NCBI GenBank assembly: GCA_017163975.1
Contig: JAFFSR010000346.1
Span: forward strand, 62,001-126,000
DNA: 64,000 bases
DNA from: Anastatus disparis
Taxonomy: Eukaryota; Arthropoda; Insecta; Hymenoptera; Eupelmidae
Reading direction: 5' to 3'
The notes under the pieces: generated by a model
The model's database searches: none
Told to the model about the DNA's origin: nothing
What the model saw: the letters and a program-made list of their open reading frames with translations, nothing else
Shown here: positions 21,741 to 33,488 of the stretch, one piece after another
Layout: every line of letters begins with the position of its first letter
How positions within the stretch are numbered: the stretch's first letter is position 1
Translations under genes and position numbers: made by a program

Positions 21741-22420
21741 AATGAAAGAGATACCAGAGGCAGATTTCATAACCAATATCAAGATAGAAAACGATCTACA
21801 GAAAGATCTAAAAAGAGGCCAAGGAAATTTCTTAGTAAAAGTGAAAAAAATTCTTCTGAAGCTAAGAGAAGTAGACCCTCTACTTCTTTTTCTATACTGA
21901 AAAGAATAGAATTTTCAAGTTCCAGGGCAAATGATAGAAATGTTGATACCAACGTTCTATCTTCTATGTTGAAAAAATTGTGTTGCAGTGTGTGCCATCA
22001 TAAGATGAAATTTATTGAAACCTCTTTTGGAGGATAAGGATTCAAAATTAATGTGATTTGTGATTTTTGTAATGAATAAGCAACTGTAAACTCTAACAAG
22101 AGTGAAAGTGCTATGTACAATACGTATAAAGTTAACAGATATAATGTTCTTGCTGTTCGTGTACTTGGCCATGGACTTGCAAGTTTGTCTAGTTTTTGTA
22201 GTTTAATAGGTTTATCAAAGCCAGTTGCCCAGTCAGAGTTCAGTGCTATAAGTTGTTAAATAACAAAAGTATACGAACAAGTGGCAAAAAGTTCTACATC
22301 TAAAGCTGTTAAAAAATAACTTGAATGGACTTCCCCAAATAGTGCTGATCTTGATATAACTTTCTCAAGATGTTGGAGAAATTGAACATCGAACTTGAAA
22401 ATGTATCTGTCGAGTGAATC
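21741..22420 (+). pseudogene. Decayed Mutator-like transposase fragment
   Basis: The plus-strand reading has several stops. It starts with a basic Arg/Lys/Ser-rich segment (21741-21900), then a possible zinc-binding pair CCSVCHH, then ICDFCN, YNTYKVNRYNVLAVRVLGHG and LSSFCSLIGLSKP. The order (Cys pair, a conserved reference to a vRxLGxG segment, then an FCxxxxLxxP segment) is what insect Mutator-like transposases show after their N-terminal zinc region. Stops at about 22037, 22078 and 22257 make it dead. Its location within TTAA-flanked ends is unusual for Mutator elements, which duplicate 9-11 bp, so the superfamily is uncertain. Confidence 0.5.
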
Positions 22421-23104
22421 AGGACTTTGAATGATAGAAGATAATTCAATGTAGAGTGATCAAGTTAGTCTCATTCGAAAGAAGCACATACTCTGAAAAG
22501 AAAAGTACGAATAGGTGTGATGGATTTCTATACACCGGGTGCATATTAAATTCTTATAAGTGTATAATTCTAATTATTATTACATATTTAGATATAAATT
22601 CTATTTATAAATATTAATATTAATCAAAATATAAATTTTAAATCTAGATTTTATTTCTTAATTTTGAATTTGAATTATAAAATATAAAATGATTACTCCA
22701 TATTAAATATTATTTCTTAGTTTCCAGCTGATTCAAGGTTAGTACAAGTGATTCTAACAACCATCAGAGTAACAAGTAACTATGTATTTGTTGATTCTTA
22801 CAATAAATACATAGTTTCATTGGTGAATAAGGGTGAGTACTGACAAAATATCTTATAATAAGAAAGATTATTTTTATTGATTATTTGAATAACATATTTT
22901 TTTGCATTCCAGCTTGATCGAGTCGAATAAGAAGGTTCTTTTGCCTGGTATTTCTTTTTTATATTGAAGGCTAATATAAATAAGAGATACCAGGAAAGAA
23001 TTATTTTATTAAAGATAAGTATAGCATTAATAATTTTAAGATATAATAATTCAAAACTTAAAAGCTATTTTTCTCGAATAGTGAATTTTAAAAATTTCAG
23101 GTGC

Positions 23105-23425
23105 TGCCCCGTAAGATTTGAGCTTAATCGCTGGATGGATCTGACTTTTCCAAATTGATTTCACTTCAGTATTAGCATCATTCTCGCGTGAATGAAGGGT
23201 TTTGAATTGCATGACTAGAAGTTGTTAAAAAATCCAAAAAATAAGAAGAAAAAATTAAAATTTATTTAATAAATTAATATTTTTTGTTGAAAGCTAAAAA
23301 ATTTTTTGTTTTTCAGGAATTCCCTCATTTACGCGAGAATGATGCTAATACTGAAGTTAAATCAGTTTGGAAAAGTCAGATCCATCCAGCGGTTCAGGTC
23401 AAATCTTACGGTGGAGCTATTATAA
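23105..23425. repeat. Hairpin with arms of about 95 bp
   Basis: The block GCTGGATGGATCTGACTTTT near 23130 recurs inverted near 23365, and TATTAGCATCATTCTCGCG (23170) recurs inverted at about 23330. The loop is AT-rich. It is a nested foldback inside the 2.7 kb transposon. Confidence 0.75.
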
Positions 23426-23632
23426 GGACAAGAGTTCATCGAATGATTATGGGACTATAGCTAAAGCAAAATGAGCTTCAAAAAGCTTAAAATAAAGGTA
23501 TTTTAATATACTGTTAAATATTATTTTCATTTACAAAGAATTTGATTAAATCTAATTAATACATTTGTTTTTCACTAGCAGGGGGAAAAGGTGTTTTGTG
23601 CCCTTAAGGCTTACGTCTATATAATATAGGAA

Positions 23633-23633
<1 letters not shown>

Positions 23634-23674
<41 letters not shown>
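23634..23674. repeat. (TA)n microsatellite
   Basis: About 19 TA units, same context as at 17710 (GGAAGAATATATAT). Confidence 0.95.
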
Positions 23675-23679
<5 letters not shown>

Positions 23680-23719
23680 CACGAAAGAGATAAAAGAAGG
23701 AAGAACGTATATAAAGAGA

Positions 23720-24984
23720 TTTGAAATCTCTCCTATTAAAGGTGGCGCGCATGTCGAAGACCGGAAAACAAGATCAACCAATTAAAAAGCAAGAAAATAG
23801 ACAAGTTATTATTGATTGAATAAGAAGAATATAGAAGAAGACAAAAGATTGTAATAAAGGAGGAAGAGGACTTAAGACAAAAGAAGCGGCCATCGTGCAA
23901 CTCACTCGATCGCTGTCCTCATGCCACTGCGGAGCTCTTTACTCGTGATTTATCGTAGAGAGTTTTTTTTAAGTTCGTTGAGAAAAATTTGCTGAGATCT
24001 TACTAAGGAGGATTTTTTACTGAGATTGCTGATGTTGCTGTGAAGCTGAGAGCGAAAAGAGGACTTTTCCGAGGAAGATTATAGACCTGGGTATTTCGTT
24101 CTCGCAGCCGGCGCCGACCAGTTGCCTTGTACAGAGAAGAGAGAGAGAAAAAGCGAGCCAGTCTAACCACCATTGTCGATATCGCCGACCGATTCTCCTG
24201 TTTGTCAACGATTTCATCAACGATGAGTGGACTGTAGTCCAAATAAATAAAGATCATTATGAACTAACGGCTCTCGCCGATAAATTTTGTAAATTCAGTG
24301 CGGGCGCGTTAAACAAAACTTAAAGTGATTGTGACGTTGTTAAATAGTGAAATAGAATCGTTTTTTTTAGGTGAATAAATTTAATTGTAATCAGTATAAA
24401 AATTAGAATTAGAGCATCATAAAAGTTTAATGAAAAGTTCGTTCTTTTCCATTGTAATTCGCGAGAGAGAGAAACCGTGACCACGTGTCCCACGATTTCG
24501 TTAACCGGGTAATCTATTAGATTAGCTTAATAAAGATTTCTTTTTATAAAAGTTTTAAGTAACCGGTGAATAATAACTTATAATTAAAATTATGGAGGAC
24601 ACAGTGGTGCGTGTTATATAAAAGAAACGAATTTCATGACGCGGGTCTTGGCGGCCATTTTATTCATATAAATTCTTTTAAAAACTAGCTTGCGTTGACT
24701 AGTAGATTCAAATTGATATCTTGATTTTAAAAATTATTAGAAATCGTATGAACATATTTAAATCTTATTTTGGAAAATTATACCGTAAAATTCAAGAGTG
24801 CGCGAGTGTTAGGGACCTACCACGTGTCTAACGATTTCGTTGACCATAAAATTTAAATAATGTAAATAGTAACTTGAAAAAAAGAGTTTGAATAATTAAT
24901 TTTTTTTGTTATTAAGGATTTAAAAGACCGCTAATTAAACTTAGAATAGCAAAACCGATAGACACGCCGGTACAGTGTGAATAG
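23720..24984. other. GC-richer repeat region, possible old LTR or leader
   Basis: 23880-24310 stands out in GC content and contains AATAAATAAAGATCATTATG (24242), a polyadenylation-like signal. It resembles an LTR or element leader, but no partner LTR is visible. Within 24300-24985 the phrase ACCACGTGTC..ACGATTTCGTT occurs twice (about 24482 and 24819), and GGCGGCCATTTTATT (24650) has a relative at 25366, indicating diverged internal duplication. The short ORFs carry no recognised domain. Confidence 0.4.
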
Positions 24985-25200
24985 AGTGATTGATTGATTG
25001 ATTGATATAGATTTTATTATGCCAAGGTCTAAATTTGACCTTATGGCAAGGATACAAAATAATACATTATAAAATAGTTTCAAAACAATATAAAGAAATA
25101 GCAAAAATTTACATTACTGTGGCAATAGAAAAGTACATATTATTATTTACAGTACATCGCATTTTTAGGATTAAAACAATACAATTTCATGCCGATTTTT
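24985..25200 (-). mobile_element. LINE 3' end, minus orientation
   Basis: The tetranucleotide tail (TTGA)n at 24985-25003 is followed by ATAGATTTTATTATGCCAAG. This is the inverted counterpart of the LINE 3' end at about 34250 (GGCCTAATAAAATCCATTAATCAATCAATC). A 5'-truncated non-LTR insertion. Confidence 0.6.
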
Positions 25201-25222
25201 GCACTATAATTTGCACTATAAT

Positions 25223-25940
<718 letters not shown>

Positions 25941-25944
25941 ACAT

Positions 25945-26370
25945 CGCAACACACACATATATATACTTATGTACATTTCCACATACACACGTATACATAA
26001 ACACATACACTCATACACATAAACACATACACATACGCACATACACAACATTTGCCTCTCCATCTCTGTCTCTTTGTCTCCGTCTCTCAATCTATGTCAC
26101 TCCGTCTCCGTCACGCCATCTTTCCGTTTCTGTTTCATTGATTTCGCCTCTCTGCTTCCGCTTCTCTATCTTTGTCTTTTCGTCTCCATCTCTCCGTTTC
26201 TGTATCTCTGTCCCTATGTTTATGTCTCTCTGTCTCCTACCCACCATCTATGTCTCTCCGTCTCCGTTTCTATGACTCCGTTTCTTCGTCTTCGTCTCTC
26301 TGTCTTTGCCTATCCGTTTTCGTCACTTCGTTCTCTGTCTATGTATCTTCATCTCCGTCCCTCTGTCTGA
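25945..26370. repeat. Simple repeats: (CACATA)n then (TCTCCG/TCTCTG)n
   Basis: 25950-26050 is CACATACACA-type. 26050-26370 is a degenerate hexanucleotide pyrimidine tract on this strand. Two overlapping ORFs (98 and 86 codons) are products of the repeat. Confidence 0.85.
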
Positions 26371-26984
26371 ATCACATGATTAAAAAGAATGAATTCCTAT
26401 CATATTTTTTTATCAATTCAAATGGAATTTAGTAAAACAAAGTTTTAATTTATCATGATATAATTTGTATTTAAACAATTTTGATGCATATTGGAACTTT
26501 AATTAATTTTTTATTTTTTCAAATATATGAAAACTAAATTTTAAACAAAACTGCAATATAAAAATTTATAAATTGAGGCAATTTTTTTTACTTTAAAATC
26601 GGTCAATTTATACATATTAATATAATATATAAAAATTCAACTGAGCGACGTTAGGAGCGAGGTAAATTAAGCTCATAAAAAATTAATATTGGATTATTAT
26701 ATGAATACAAATAAAAAGGATTACACATTAAATGATTAAAAGTTTTTATAATTGTATAACTTTAGATGAAAACTTTCTTTTAATATTAATTTAAGTTAGT
26801 AGATGAGCACACAAAAGATTTTGTTGCTTTTTTGAAGAAAAGTCTTTAATTGAATAAAGTTTTAAGAAAGAGTATTGTATTATTCATTTAAGTTTTTTTA
26901 AATAAATTTATTTTAAAATCTATATAAAATGAATTTTTTTACTTTGTATAGCATGAAAATATTTGTGTGTGAATAATACGTAAG
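26371..26984. other. AT-rich spacer with an element end
   Basis: No gene. ATTCAACTGAGCGACGTTA followed by GAGCGAGGTAAATTAAGCT (26635-26675) recurs inverted at 58800-58845, so both are ends of one unnamed repeat family. Confidence 0.5.
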
Positions 26985-26989
26985 TACAT

Positions 26990-27440
26990 GTACATTTGGC
27001 GGAAAGGATATTTTTCCGAATATTAACCTCAAATGGCAACATCGCATATTTTACCACAGGCATAAGACAATTCCAAATTATAAAGCAAATTTTGCATTAT
27101 CGTTACTTATTACTTAATGACATAATTTTAGTAAACAAATACTATTACTTTCTTTTTTCATGATCCAAATCATGATGTTATTAAAAATTTTTATTTCTTA
27201 GTTCAATAATCATATTGAATCTAGTATTGTGAATTTAAATTATATATGCAATAAAATTTAAGTTTTTATCATTTGAATTTTGCACGAATAACCTATAAAA
27301 AAAAAAAAAATAATCATGATGCGAAACTCAATGCATAATTCGAATTTTTTATATGTCTGTGGTAAAATATGCAGTGCTGCCATTTGAGGTACACATTCGG
27401 AAAAATATCCTTTCCACCAAGTGTAAATATACATTTATCT
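26990..27440. mobile_element. Foldback MITE, about 450 bp
   Basis: GGAAAGGATATTTTTCCGAA at 27001 and GGTAAAATATGC.. at 27360 belong to inverted arms: ACCTCAAATGGCA / TGCCATTTGAGGT and TTTTACCACAG / CTGTGGTAAAA pair over about 90 bp. The centre is AT-rich. Confidence 0.7.
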
Positions 27441-27519
27441 GTGTACATAAAAAATATTCAAATTAAAAAAATAGTGAAATGTATGCATATGCAACATAAT
27501 TTATAAAAAAAAAAATGAT

Positions 27520-27680
27520 GTTCAGTCGGGAATAGAACTACTGACAGATATCTTACAAGTCCGTTACCTTCGATTCGCAGTTACACCTACAGGGAGATAC
27601 GCGTTGAATGGGCGTTTTGTCCCTTAGTGGTGAGATTATACCACGCTTACTATATAAGTCAAACGTTGGCAGTTTTGACT
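27520..27680 (-). repeat. SINE-like, possibly tRNA-derived segment
   Basis: On the minus strand 27596-27521 resembles a degenerate tRNA layout ending in a B-box-like AGTTCTATTCCC. A related sequence with CCAC/CACTTGAGAACAAAACGCC and CGCCCGTTC lies at 56385-56450, showing that it is repetitive. The tRNA assignment is weak. Confidence 0.35.
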
Positions 27681-27949
27681 GTATACTCACAGCGTCTGCC
27701 TTAAAAATGTAAATGCGTCTTTATAATGATACGTAAATTCTAATATATGTGAATATGTATTGACGTATGAATATGATATAATAGTATACAAAATAGTGTG
27801 TTGTAAGTAAATATGTGTTTTTCACAACAAATATTTGTAAAATATAAAATAAAAAATAGAATGTTGAACAGAATCGTAACAAAATATCTTCCGTATAGTG
27901 AAAAAGGATAAAATTAACCTATTGATATTTGAATTGTTGACTTCCACAA

Positions 27950-28270
27950 AGCCTTCGGGAACCTTACACTTGAATCTTCCTGAAAGCTTCTAGCATTTTT
28001 TTATGGAAGCTTCCATGAAGTATTTTTGGAACCTTACGTAAATCTTCTTTGAAAGCTTCTTGTGAGATTCAAAAGGTCTTTATGCTAGCTTCAATGGAAG
28101 CTTACTGATTTCTTCCACGTAAGTTTCCTGGAAGCTTCCATTGAATCTTTCAGAAAGAAAAGTGCGCGGGACATTTGACGCTTCCAGGAAGCTTGCATGG
28201 AAGCTTCCGGGAAGTATCCGGACCTCTTATGAAAGCTTCCTGAAAGGTTCCCGGAAGCTTCGGTGCTATG
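27950..28270. repeat. Degenerate GGAAGCTTCC palindromic tandem repeat
   Basis: At least twelve GAAGCTTCC-like words, spaced irregularly by 15-40 bp, each a short palindrome. They may derive from expansion inside a family 1 element whose right end follows at once. Confidence 0.75.
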
Positions 28271-28274
28271 TGGG

Positions 28275-28390
28275 AATATAGCTTTCTTTATACGAGATGC
28301 GGCTTTCTCTTTACTTTTTGCTATAATTATTAGTTTTTGTAAAACAATCAATTCTTCAATTAGAAAAAGACAGATATACTCAACCTGCTC
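28275..28390. mobile_element. Right half of a family 1 TTAA element
   Basis: ATATAGCTTTC...TTTTTGCTATAATTATTAG and ATTAGAAAAAGACAGATATA, ending CCTGCTC/TTAA (28391-28394), parallel 28930-29043. The left arm is absent, or replaced by the GGAAGCTTCC array. Confidence 0.7.
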
Positions 28391-28429
28391 TTAAATTTAC
28401 CTATTATTTCTGTTTTTGAATCTCATCTG

Positions 28430-30249
28430 CGAGCGAGCCAAGTTTCTCTTGTGTCAAACGCTGACCTTATTAACTTTACTGTAATAGTCTTCCGTTGTTG
28501 TATCATCTATAAATCGTGTTGCTTTCTATAAATGTCAATATTTGTTTTTAAAAAGAAGGTTTGGGTGACCCCCAACATTCGTGCTGAGATGCGTAAACGT
28601 GATAAAGCGTACAGGCTCGCTGTTCGATTGGGTTCAGCACTTGGTATTAATCATTACAAGAAGTTGAGAGCAGGTCGTATATCTCTATCATTTTCTAATA
28701 AAAAATAAATTTATATGCAAAAACTAATAACTATAGTAAAAAATAAGAAGAAAGCCTTATCTCGTATTATAAAAAGCAATCTTTTCTTTTATGAGGAAAA
28801 ATTATTTTTATAGCTTTGTTTCCAAGAAAACTTTGAAAACCCGAATTATCTTGGTGTTTCGTTTTCAAGAAAACCAAATAGTTTTCTTGAAAACGAAACG
28901 ATAATAATAATTTTTCCTTATCAAAGGAAATATAGCTTTTTGTGACACAAGATGGGGCTTTCTTCTTATTTTTTGCTGCAATTACTAGTCTGCAGAAAAA
29001 TTAATCCTTTGATTAGAAAAGGACAGAGGTATACGACCTGCTCTTAAGAAGTGATATATAAAAATTCTTTAAATCGCTAGTCTGTCCTTCGTGAAATTGG
29101 TCTCTCTAGTAAGATTCTACCTTCACCCATTCAGTATTTTTTATCTCAGACTCTATTATTTTATTATACTTCTATCTCGTCTTCTACACCCACGTTATCT
29201 GTTGATGAGAATCATGAAATACTGCATATACCATTGCCCGAAGATCTACCAGTTTTTAATTTTTCTGATGTAAGCTGTTTGAGTTTCTAGTCATCTATTC
29301 AATCTTCTTCTTCTAAGTTTATTGGTCTTGATAATCTCTCGGTTGATATGCTTTAACTGACGAGTTATTTTGTTTTGTCTTACTTGACTGATATAATAAG
29401 TCGATCCTTAGCGTCTGGAGTCTTTTCACTATCATGGAAGAAGGCGTTTTTCTTGCTCTTGATTAAATCAAACAAATTAGACTTTTCCTCGCAAACCAGA
29501 CTGAATGCCAAGCTGTATGAGATCTCTAAAGTCTTTCAAAGAGTGTAGCATCTTCAATTTTACTTTCACGTTGAGTCACATGCCTACTTAATCCTTTAAA
29601 AACAGGTTTTTAGAAAGCAAACAATGCGCAACAGCTCTTTTTAAGCTTATGGATGATATTTGCTTTGTGATTGACAAAAGGATGATAACTGTTTTGCTCC
29701 TATTTGACTTTTTAAAGACATTTGATACAGTGCCTCACTCACAACGTCTCTGCGAGCTACACTCACTCAATTGCTTTGATTTGGTTGTGTGATGGTTTGC
29801 GTTCTATTTGAGGGTCAGACAGTACTCAATTCCTGACCTTGATGATTGTGTGGGTTATTGGGTTTCTTGCTCTTGTGCAACAGGGTAGCATCTCGAGACC
29901 CTTGCTCTCCTCAATCTTTATAAATTATCTTCCTTTAGTTCTTATTAATGCACAACACATCCACTTTGTCGATGACTTACAGCTTTACCATTCTTTCTCA
30001 TCTGCTAAACTTGACCAAGAAATAGATCTCATGAATAATAAGGTTGCTGCTGTTGTAAGATGGACAAGGGAAAATGGTCTCACTTTTGATTCTTCTAAGA
30101 TGCAAACAATCTTTTTTGGAAGTAAACAATACATAAAAAGATTAGATCTTGCAAACTGTTCAAGAATTTTCTTTCATGGTACTCCCGTTACATATACAGA
30201 TATTGTTGAATTCGGCAATCTGGTTAAGTGGCACGTTATACTGGAATAA
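28430..30249 (+). pseudogene. Decayed LINE reverse transcriptase, copy 1
   Basis: The 5' part (28560-28663) encodes VWVTPNIRAEMRKRDKAYRL, the segment between endonuclease and reverse transcriptase in Jockey/CR1-type LINEs. A TTAA element interrupts it at 28668-29043. Beyond that, with many stops and shifts, are LMDDICFVIDKR, LFDFLKTFDTVPH (RT motif A, 29700-29740) and FVDDLQLY (the catalytic xxDD motif, 29965-29990), then ENGLTFDSSKMQTIFFGS. These match the order of LINE RT motifs. The copy cannot be active. Confidence 0.75.
28668..29043. mobile_element. 376 bp family 1 MITE inside the LINE
   Basis: The ends carry AGCAGGTCGTATATCTCT and its inverted match. The flanks are TTGA (28664-28667, one base from TTAA) and TTAA (29044-29047). 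Dropping the element and one flank restores the LINE reading frame through Tyr-Lys-Lys-Leu-Arg-Ser-Asp. The central arms (GTTTTCTTGAAAACGAAAC) form a hairpin. Confidence 0.88.
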
Positions 30250-31115
30250 GCAGGTTGGTTCAGTTGTTGGTCGCATTCACGACACCCTTCGGTCTCTTAA
30301 ATTCCTTCTTACAGTGATTAATGACATATAGATTGGTATTGATGAGGGACATTTCACGATTTTGGCTTTATTGGATTTTACCAAGGCTTTTGATTATTTT
30401 CCACATCACATACTGCTTCGGAAATTGAGATGATTCAGTTGTGGATCCTCGGCTTTGAGATTGTTGTTCAACTATCTCACTGACCATTTGCAGGCTGTTA
30501 TTGATGAGGGTAGCGGTGTGTTTGTTTGGATAAAAACTTTTATGGGCGTTCTCCAGGACAGCATCCTTAAGTCCTTGCTTTTTCTTATTTTCATCAATGA
30601 TTTGCCACAGGTTCTCAGGGCGTGTTGATGTGTCCTCTATGCTGACGATCTTCAGATTTATTTTTCAAGTCCATTTGAGAGTATAGCAGATTAAATATCG
30701 CTTGTCAATCGAGATCTTGAGTACGTTAGTCAGTAGTGCTCTGTGAATAGAATAACGTTAAATCCAGGTAAGACTAAGTTCATCATTAGTGGTTGCCGTA
30801 ACTTCATTAGTCGACTGGATACATCCTCTCTTCTGAAAATTGTTGTGGAGGAAGTCTGGATTGATTTTTCTGGTAAGATAAACAATATGGGTATTTGGAT
30901 TACTTTTACTCTTTCTTGGTTCAGGTAAGTTCACCATATTTGAGGTAGGGTTTTCAGTGCTCTTAATTTGTTCAAATTTTCTAAACAGTCGTTAACAAGG
31001 AGCACTAGGAAGTACCTTGTTGAAGTCTTAATTCTTTCTTACTCTGATTATGCCTGTGCTGTTATGTCTGATATTGGACCCTTGATGCTAAACTTCAGCG
31101 TGCATTGAATGCCTG
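30250..31115 (+). pseudogene. Decayed LINE reverse transcriptase, copy 2
   Basis: It repeats RT motifs already present upstream: LLDFTKAFDYFPHH (30371-30410), a degenerate GVLQDSILKSLLFLIFINDLP, YADDLQIYFSS (30638-30670), NPGKTKFIISG, then RKYLVEVLILSYSDYACAV. Recurrence of motif A after the YxDD of copy 1 shows two tandem truncated copies, not one gene. Several stops. Copy 2 keeps the more canonical YADD. Confidence 0.75.
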
Positions 31116-31498
31116 TACGGAGAAAGGAAAATACCTAAAAAAAATGTACTAACTTGAATCAGTACTAGAAACAACATTACCAGTCGTTTTTTAATTGATA
31201 CTCAGTATATATTTTAAGACGAACAATATGAGTACATTTTTTAACGCGACTCGTCCCAAGAAATATTTGGTATAGTACCGATTTTTCCCGTACTACGAGA
31301 CTAAATTATCTTATACCAACATTGCACCTACGTAATATTCACTGCGGCGCTGTCGAGTATGAAACTTCAATACAGCTAATTCATCATAACATAAAAACCA
31401 TTAAATTGTATAACAATTATTAACAGTCGATAAATATAATATGAATCATATAATATTTAAAATTACTAATAACTAATTTTTAACTTAAGAGCATGACG

Positions 31499-31891
31499 GA
31501 GCTGTCTGCCTTCTAATAATATTTGCATTCCTAACTTATTAATAAACGATGCGTTTAATGGAGTTTTTTTGCTACAAAGAAAAAATTGGTAAGATAAAAC
31601 TCTAGTGCGGACAACTCAAGAAATCCATCAGAAAACTATACATGAAAAGTTATAATAAAAACTTTCAATGTATCGTATTTTAAGGTTAGGTTTGTTGAGC
31701 TTGACATCTATTTTCCATTCCAAGTTCATAAAAAAGTAACAAGTCCAAATGATTTTTTATTTTAATAAAAATTATTGGTTTAACATAGCTTTAGTGCGGA
31801 CAAGTCATTATATTTGTCTAATTTATGAATTTGAAAAGATATTGATAAAATAAAAAAAGCAAAACTCGATTGCTGCAGCTCCGACATCCCG
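31499..31891 (+). mobile_element. Family 2 TTAA element, about 393 bp
   Basis: The left end is GAGCATGACGGAGCTG and the right end, read inverted, is CGGGATGTCGGAGCTG, so the tips are imperfect inverted repeats. TTAA lies at 31495-31498 and 31892-31895. The diagnostic GTGCGGACAAC/GTCA phrase occurs twice inside. Other copies: 32318-32642, 37236-37352 and 41181-41584 (inverted). Confidence 0.8.
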
Positions 31892-31895
31892 TTAA

Positions 31896-32265
31896 GAGTC
31901 CGCTGTATCTCTGTCCTTTTCTAATTAAAAAATTGACTTTTTTCCCAAAATCAGCAACAAGAGGCAAAAATAAAGAGATGGTTTCGATGTGTTTAATAAA
32001 ATGTAATGTTTTCTTTGATTAGTATGAATTAATTTTATTGCTTCGTTTTTAAGAAAAGTTGGAATAACTTAAAAAATTAGAAATTAGTGTCAAATAATGG
32101 GATTTTCGAGTTATTCCAACTTTTCTTGAAAATAAAGCGGTAGAATTAAATTATTCTTATCAGAGAAAATATTGCTTTCTATTACACGAATCGAAACCAT
32201 CTCTTTATTTCTGCCTGAAGCTATTAGTTTTTATAAAAAATAAATTTTAAATAGATTCGGTAGAA
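31896..32265. mobile_element. Family 1 element abutting family 2
   Basis: It begins GAGTCCGCTGTATCTCTGTC directly after the TTAA that closes the family 2 copy and contains CCTTTTCTAATT. The central arms CTTTTCTTGAAAAT / GTTTTTAAGAAAAG form a hairpin. The right tip is eroded near 32265. Confidence 0.75.
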
Positions 32266-32317
32266 CAGGTAACTGTGTCGGTATACAGCTATTTTAAAAC
32301 GGGGAAGGGGAGATGAA

Positions 32318-32642
32318 TTTTTTCGCTACAATAAAAAAATTTGTAAGATTAAACTTGAGTGCGGACAACTCATGAAATCCACCGCAATACTATACATAAA
32401 AACTTATATACAAACTTTCGATGTATAGTATTTTGAGGTTAGTTTTGTCGAGATTGATTTAATTTTCAATCCAAGTTTATAAAAAAATAACAAGTTTAAA
32501 TGATTTTTTATTTTAACAAAAATGATTGTATTAACACAGGTTTAATGTGGACAAGTCATTATATTTGTTTAAATTATGAATTTAAAAAGATATTAACAAA
32601 ATAAAAAAAGCAAAAGTCGATTTCAACAACTCTGATATCCCG
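32318..32642 (+). mobile_element. Family 2 element, 5'-truncated
   Basis: It matches 31575-31891 (TTCGCTACA, GAGTGCGGACAACTCATGAAAT, ATTATATTTGTTTAAATTATG) and ends ATATCCCG/TTAA at 32643-32646. Some 70 bp of the left end are missing. Confidence 0.75.
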
Positions 32643-32649
32643 TTAAGTT

Positions 32650-33488
32650 AAAAATGAATTATTAGTAATTTAAAAGGGTTATATATTATAAAAATGATTT
32701 TATAATCATCAACTTTTCATCCTAGTATGGAGAAATCAGTCCCATGGACACTAGCAATTATATTCTCTGCGAAATATTGTTCGTGGATTGGATAAATGAA
32801 ATGTCAGTCGTAGTACTGAAAAAAATAGGTACTACGTAGCGGAAATTCATGTACTTAGTTCGTAATATAGTTATGCCAACATTAGTAGTTAAAATTTGAA
32901 ATATGGCATGGGAAAGGATTCGGTTGTGGGCACCTTTTTGTTTTTGGCTCATAACTTTCCACCAATTGTATATTGTTTGGACTTATAGGTGTCTATAGAA
33001 AGATAAAGACCTCAGCTAACTACCAATGAAGGGACAAAATCGATTTCGTCAAATATAATAATTTTTTTAAATTAATTTTGTGAAATGCCCACAACTGAAC
33101 CAAAAAAGATTTTGGTTCGGTAGTGGACAATCACGCAAAATTGTTGGTGTTAAGATATTGATTGCAATCCATATTGCATCAAAAAGTAAGAATAAATTCC
33201 TACTGAATAAATGTTCATTACACTCAGCTTCATTGATTCACTTCGATTTGTAATTCTTTTGAAAAAGTATACATAAGTATGAATAAATTTTTGTGATTTT
33301 TTTTCAAACACAGAAAAATTAATTTGCTTACAGCACGAAGCAGACACGTTTGTTCGCTTTGATATTTGGCATAAAAGAACGTGCTGCCATAAAACATAAA
33401 TGACATTTGTAAGAAAAACCTTATCTGCTTTCTGTCAATAGAAACGCAGGGGTATCCACAACCAAACCATGCCGACAACCGAACCTCT
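32650..33488. repeat. Probable degenerate foldback region
   Basis: GGATTCGGTTGTGGGCACC (32908) recurs inverted at about 33450-33480 (CCACAACC, CCGACAACCGAACC). An internal CCCACAACTGAACC / GGTTCGGTAGTGG pair sits near 33090. 32800-32835 is a local palindrome (GTAGTACT/AGGTACTAC). No gene is seen. Confidence 0.45.

Larger units (their letters stand above)
20873..23603 (+). mobile_element. 2.7 kb TTAA-flanked transposon with decayed Mutator-like gene
   Basis: The ends are GGGCACAAAACACCTTTTT and, inverted at the right, AAAAGGTGTTTTGTGCCC. TTAA lies at 20869-20872 and 23604-23607. The empty site exists at about 17684, where the same repeat reads ttttttgaggcttacg without an insert. The inside is AT-rich with a pseudogene and another hairpin. 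Confidence 0.85.

Noticed and set aside
26074..26432. Ser/Leu-rich overlapping ORFs
   Set aside because: Degenerate pyrimidine hexanucleotide repeat read in two frames.
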